From Sthenelais limicola (taxonomy: Eukaryota; Annelida; Polychaeta; Phyllodocida; Sigalionidae), in NCBI GenBank assembly GCA_942159475.1, contig OW804098.1, positions 79,291,178 to 79,355,177 of the forward strand: DNA of 64,000 nt, given 5' to 3'. The position numbers and the translations under genes are program-made. Below, one piece after another: positions 63,405-64,000 of the stretch (its first letter is position 1; every line of letters begins with the position of its first letter). The notes beneath the pieces are model-generated. The model saw only the letters and a program-made list of their open reading frames with translations. It was not told where the DNA came from and made no database searches.

Positions 63405-64000
63405 TCAGCCTTTCATCCAGTTTTCCTCATTTTTTAGTGTTGTTTTTAGATTAGTCCATGTCTTTCTTTTGTACTCAACTGGTAATTTATTCCACATTGT
63501 GGGACCTAACATATGTGGACTGTTACGCAGTTTTTCCGTTCTGGGACGCGGTACCACCAGGTTAACACCTTCGGCTAACCTGGTTGGTTTAGGCATGGCC
63601 TGTACATAGTCTGGTATATCTTTAAAGTTGTACATCAGACCCATTAATGATATTAGACCTCTTTTATATATAGGTTGTATATTCAGCCTTTCCTGTAAGT
63701 CTGTAATAGTTAGCATCTCATTCCTATAGACTAGTCTTACGCATCTATTAATCACACTCTGTAGTTTCCTTATCGTTACATTATGTGCTAGCTTATAAAA
63801 TGGAAGTCCGTATTCAGCTAGTGACAAGATGTGGGACTTGACTATTTTTTCGGTTACTCTACTGTCAATAAAATATCTTATACGAGACAACTGGTTCGTT
63901 TTTATTTGTATTAAATTCTTCATCCTGAGGAAATGCTCATTCAGATTAAGATTAGAATCAATCATATAACCCAAATATCTAACAACAGGCATTCTATCGA
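63405..64000 (-). CDS. LINE reverse transcriptase ORF, C-terminal part (5' partial)
   Basis: The frame is open from the window edge to TGA at 63407-63405, about 197 codons; the ATG at 63992 is internal. It begins with RYLGYMIDSNLNLNEHF, the (K/R)YLG-x-x-(I/L)D-x-x-L-x-x-x-x-H motif after the reverse transcriptase palm of jockey/CR1/L2-type LINEs. It continues through SHILSLAEYGLPFY and LQSVINRCVRLVYRN (thumb-like segment with the L-Q-x-x-x-N-R-x-x-R pattern) and ends with LGPTMWNKLPVEYKR, the G-P-x-x-W-N-x-L-P motif near the C-terminus of these proteins. The catalytic YADD box would lie upstream, outside the window. The frame is free of stops, so this copy is young or recently active. The precise clade cannot be set from this fragment. 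Confidence 0.85.
   Translation of the reverse strand, partial: DRMPVVRYLGYMIDSNLNLNEHFLRMKNLIQIKTNQLSRIRYFIDSRVTEKIVKSHILSLAEYGLPFYKLAHNVTIRKLQSVINRCVRLVYRNEMLTITDLQERLNIQPIYKRGLISLMGLMYNFKDIPDYVQAMPKPTRLAEGVNLVVPRPRTEKLRNSPHMLGPTMWNKLPVEYKRKTWTNLKTTLKNEENWMKG

Larger units (their letters stand above)
62983..64000 (-). mobile_element. 3' end of a LINE (non-LTR retrotransposon), 5' part outside the window
   Basis: On the minus strand the reading frame ends at 63405 and is followed by about 410 nt of 3' untranslated sequence. This contains an A-run (T-run at 63243-63264 on the plus strand) and an AATAAA at 63008-63003, and it ends in a terminal A-tract (plus-strand T-run 62983-62995). The A-tract joins directly to the right arm of the composite element, so the LINE inserted at or into its end. 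A target-site duplication cannot be checked because the 5' end is not in the window. Confidence 0.75.

Noticed and set aside
47500..64000. One LINE copy spanning the endonuclease remnant and the reverse transcriptase at the right edge
   Set aside because: Both are on the minus strand, but the endonuclease would then lie downstream of the reverse transcriptase, the wrong order, and 15 kb of unrelated sequence separates them.

Overview
The window is eukaryotic, most likely from an invertebrate animal genome. It has AT-rich non-coding DNA, GT-AG style splice signals, decayed LINE and Ty3/gypsy retrotransposons, and small inverted-repeat DNA elements. No bacterial operon, rRNA or convincing tRNA was seen. 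The species cannot be named from the sequence.

Positions 1-47491 (about 74% of the window) are one head-to-tail tandem array of a 1.31 kb monomer. There are 22 full copies plus a partial one before a 200-N assembly gap (29268-29467), and a partial copy, 12 full copies and a truncated edge copy after it. The two sides of the gap are distinct subfamilies: 1313-1315 bp on the left and about 1312 bp on the right, with several fixed differences. Shared marks show higher-order periods of four monomers on the left and of two and three monomers on the right.

The monomer does not look like a simple satellite. Each copy carries a CCAAT/CCAAT/CCAAT/TATA promoter-like block followed by exon-like segments bounded by splice signals. 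One reading frame can be followed through exon 1, exon A (or its tandem duplicate A0), exon B and exon D with matching phases. It gives a hypothetical spliced protein of about 89 residues. Three base changes seen between copies inside A, B and D are all synonymous in that frame, as are four differences between the duplicated exons A0 and A. Most other variable sites lie outside these exons. I do not recognise the protein, and a second phase-consistent frame also exists, so the gene is an inference. If correct, the array is a gene array of more than 34 copies and not inert satellite DNA.

The array ends inside the intron before exon B, at 47491, and abuts the remains of a LINE endonuclease domain (minus strand, 47500-47815). 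The flank from 47.5 to 64 kb has no convincing host protein-coding gene. It holds a broken Ty3/gypsy reverse transcriptase (minus, 49085-49700), an ATGT microsatellite, a 13-bp minisatellite (51524-51812), a weak promoter-like island near 53.5 kb, an inverted-repeat element (57902-58268), a 41-bp-arm hairpin (58671-58761), a 44-bp perfect palindrome (60384-60427), and a nested inverted-repeat element (60688-62982) interrupted by a small transposon with a 4-bp target duplication. The 3' end of a LINE (minus strand, 62983 to the window edge) carries an intact reading frame for the C-terminal part of its reverse transcriptase ORF.
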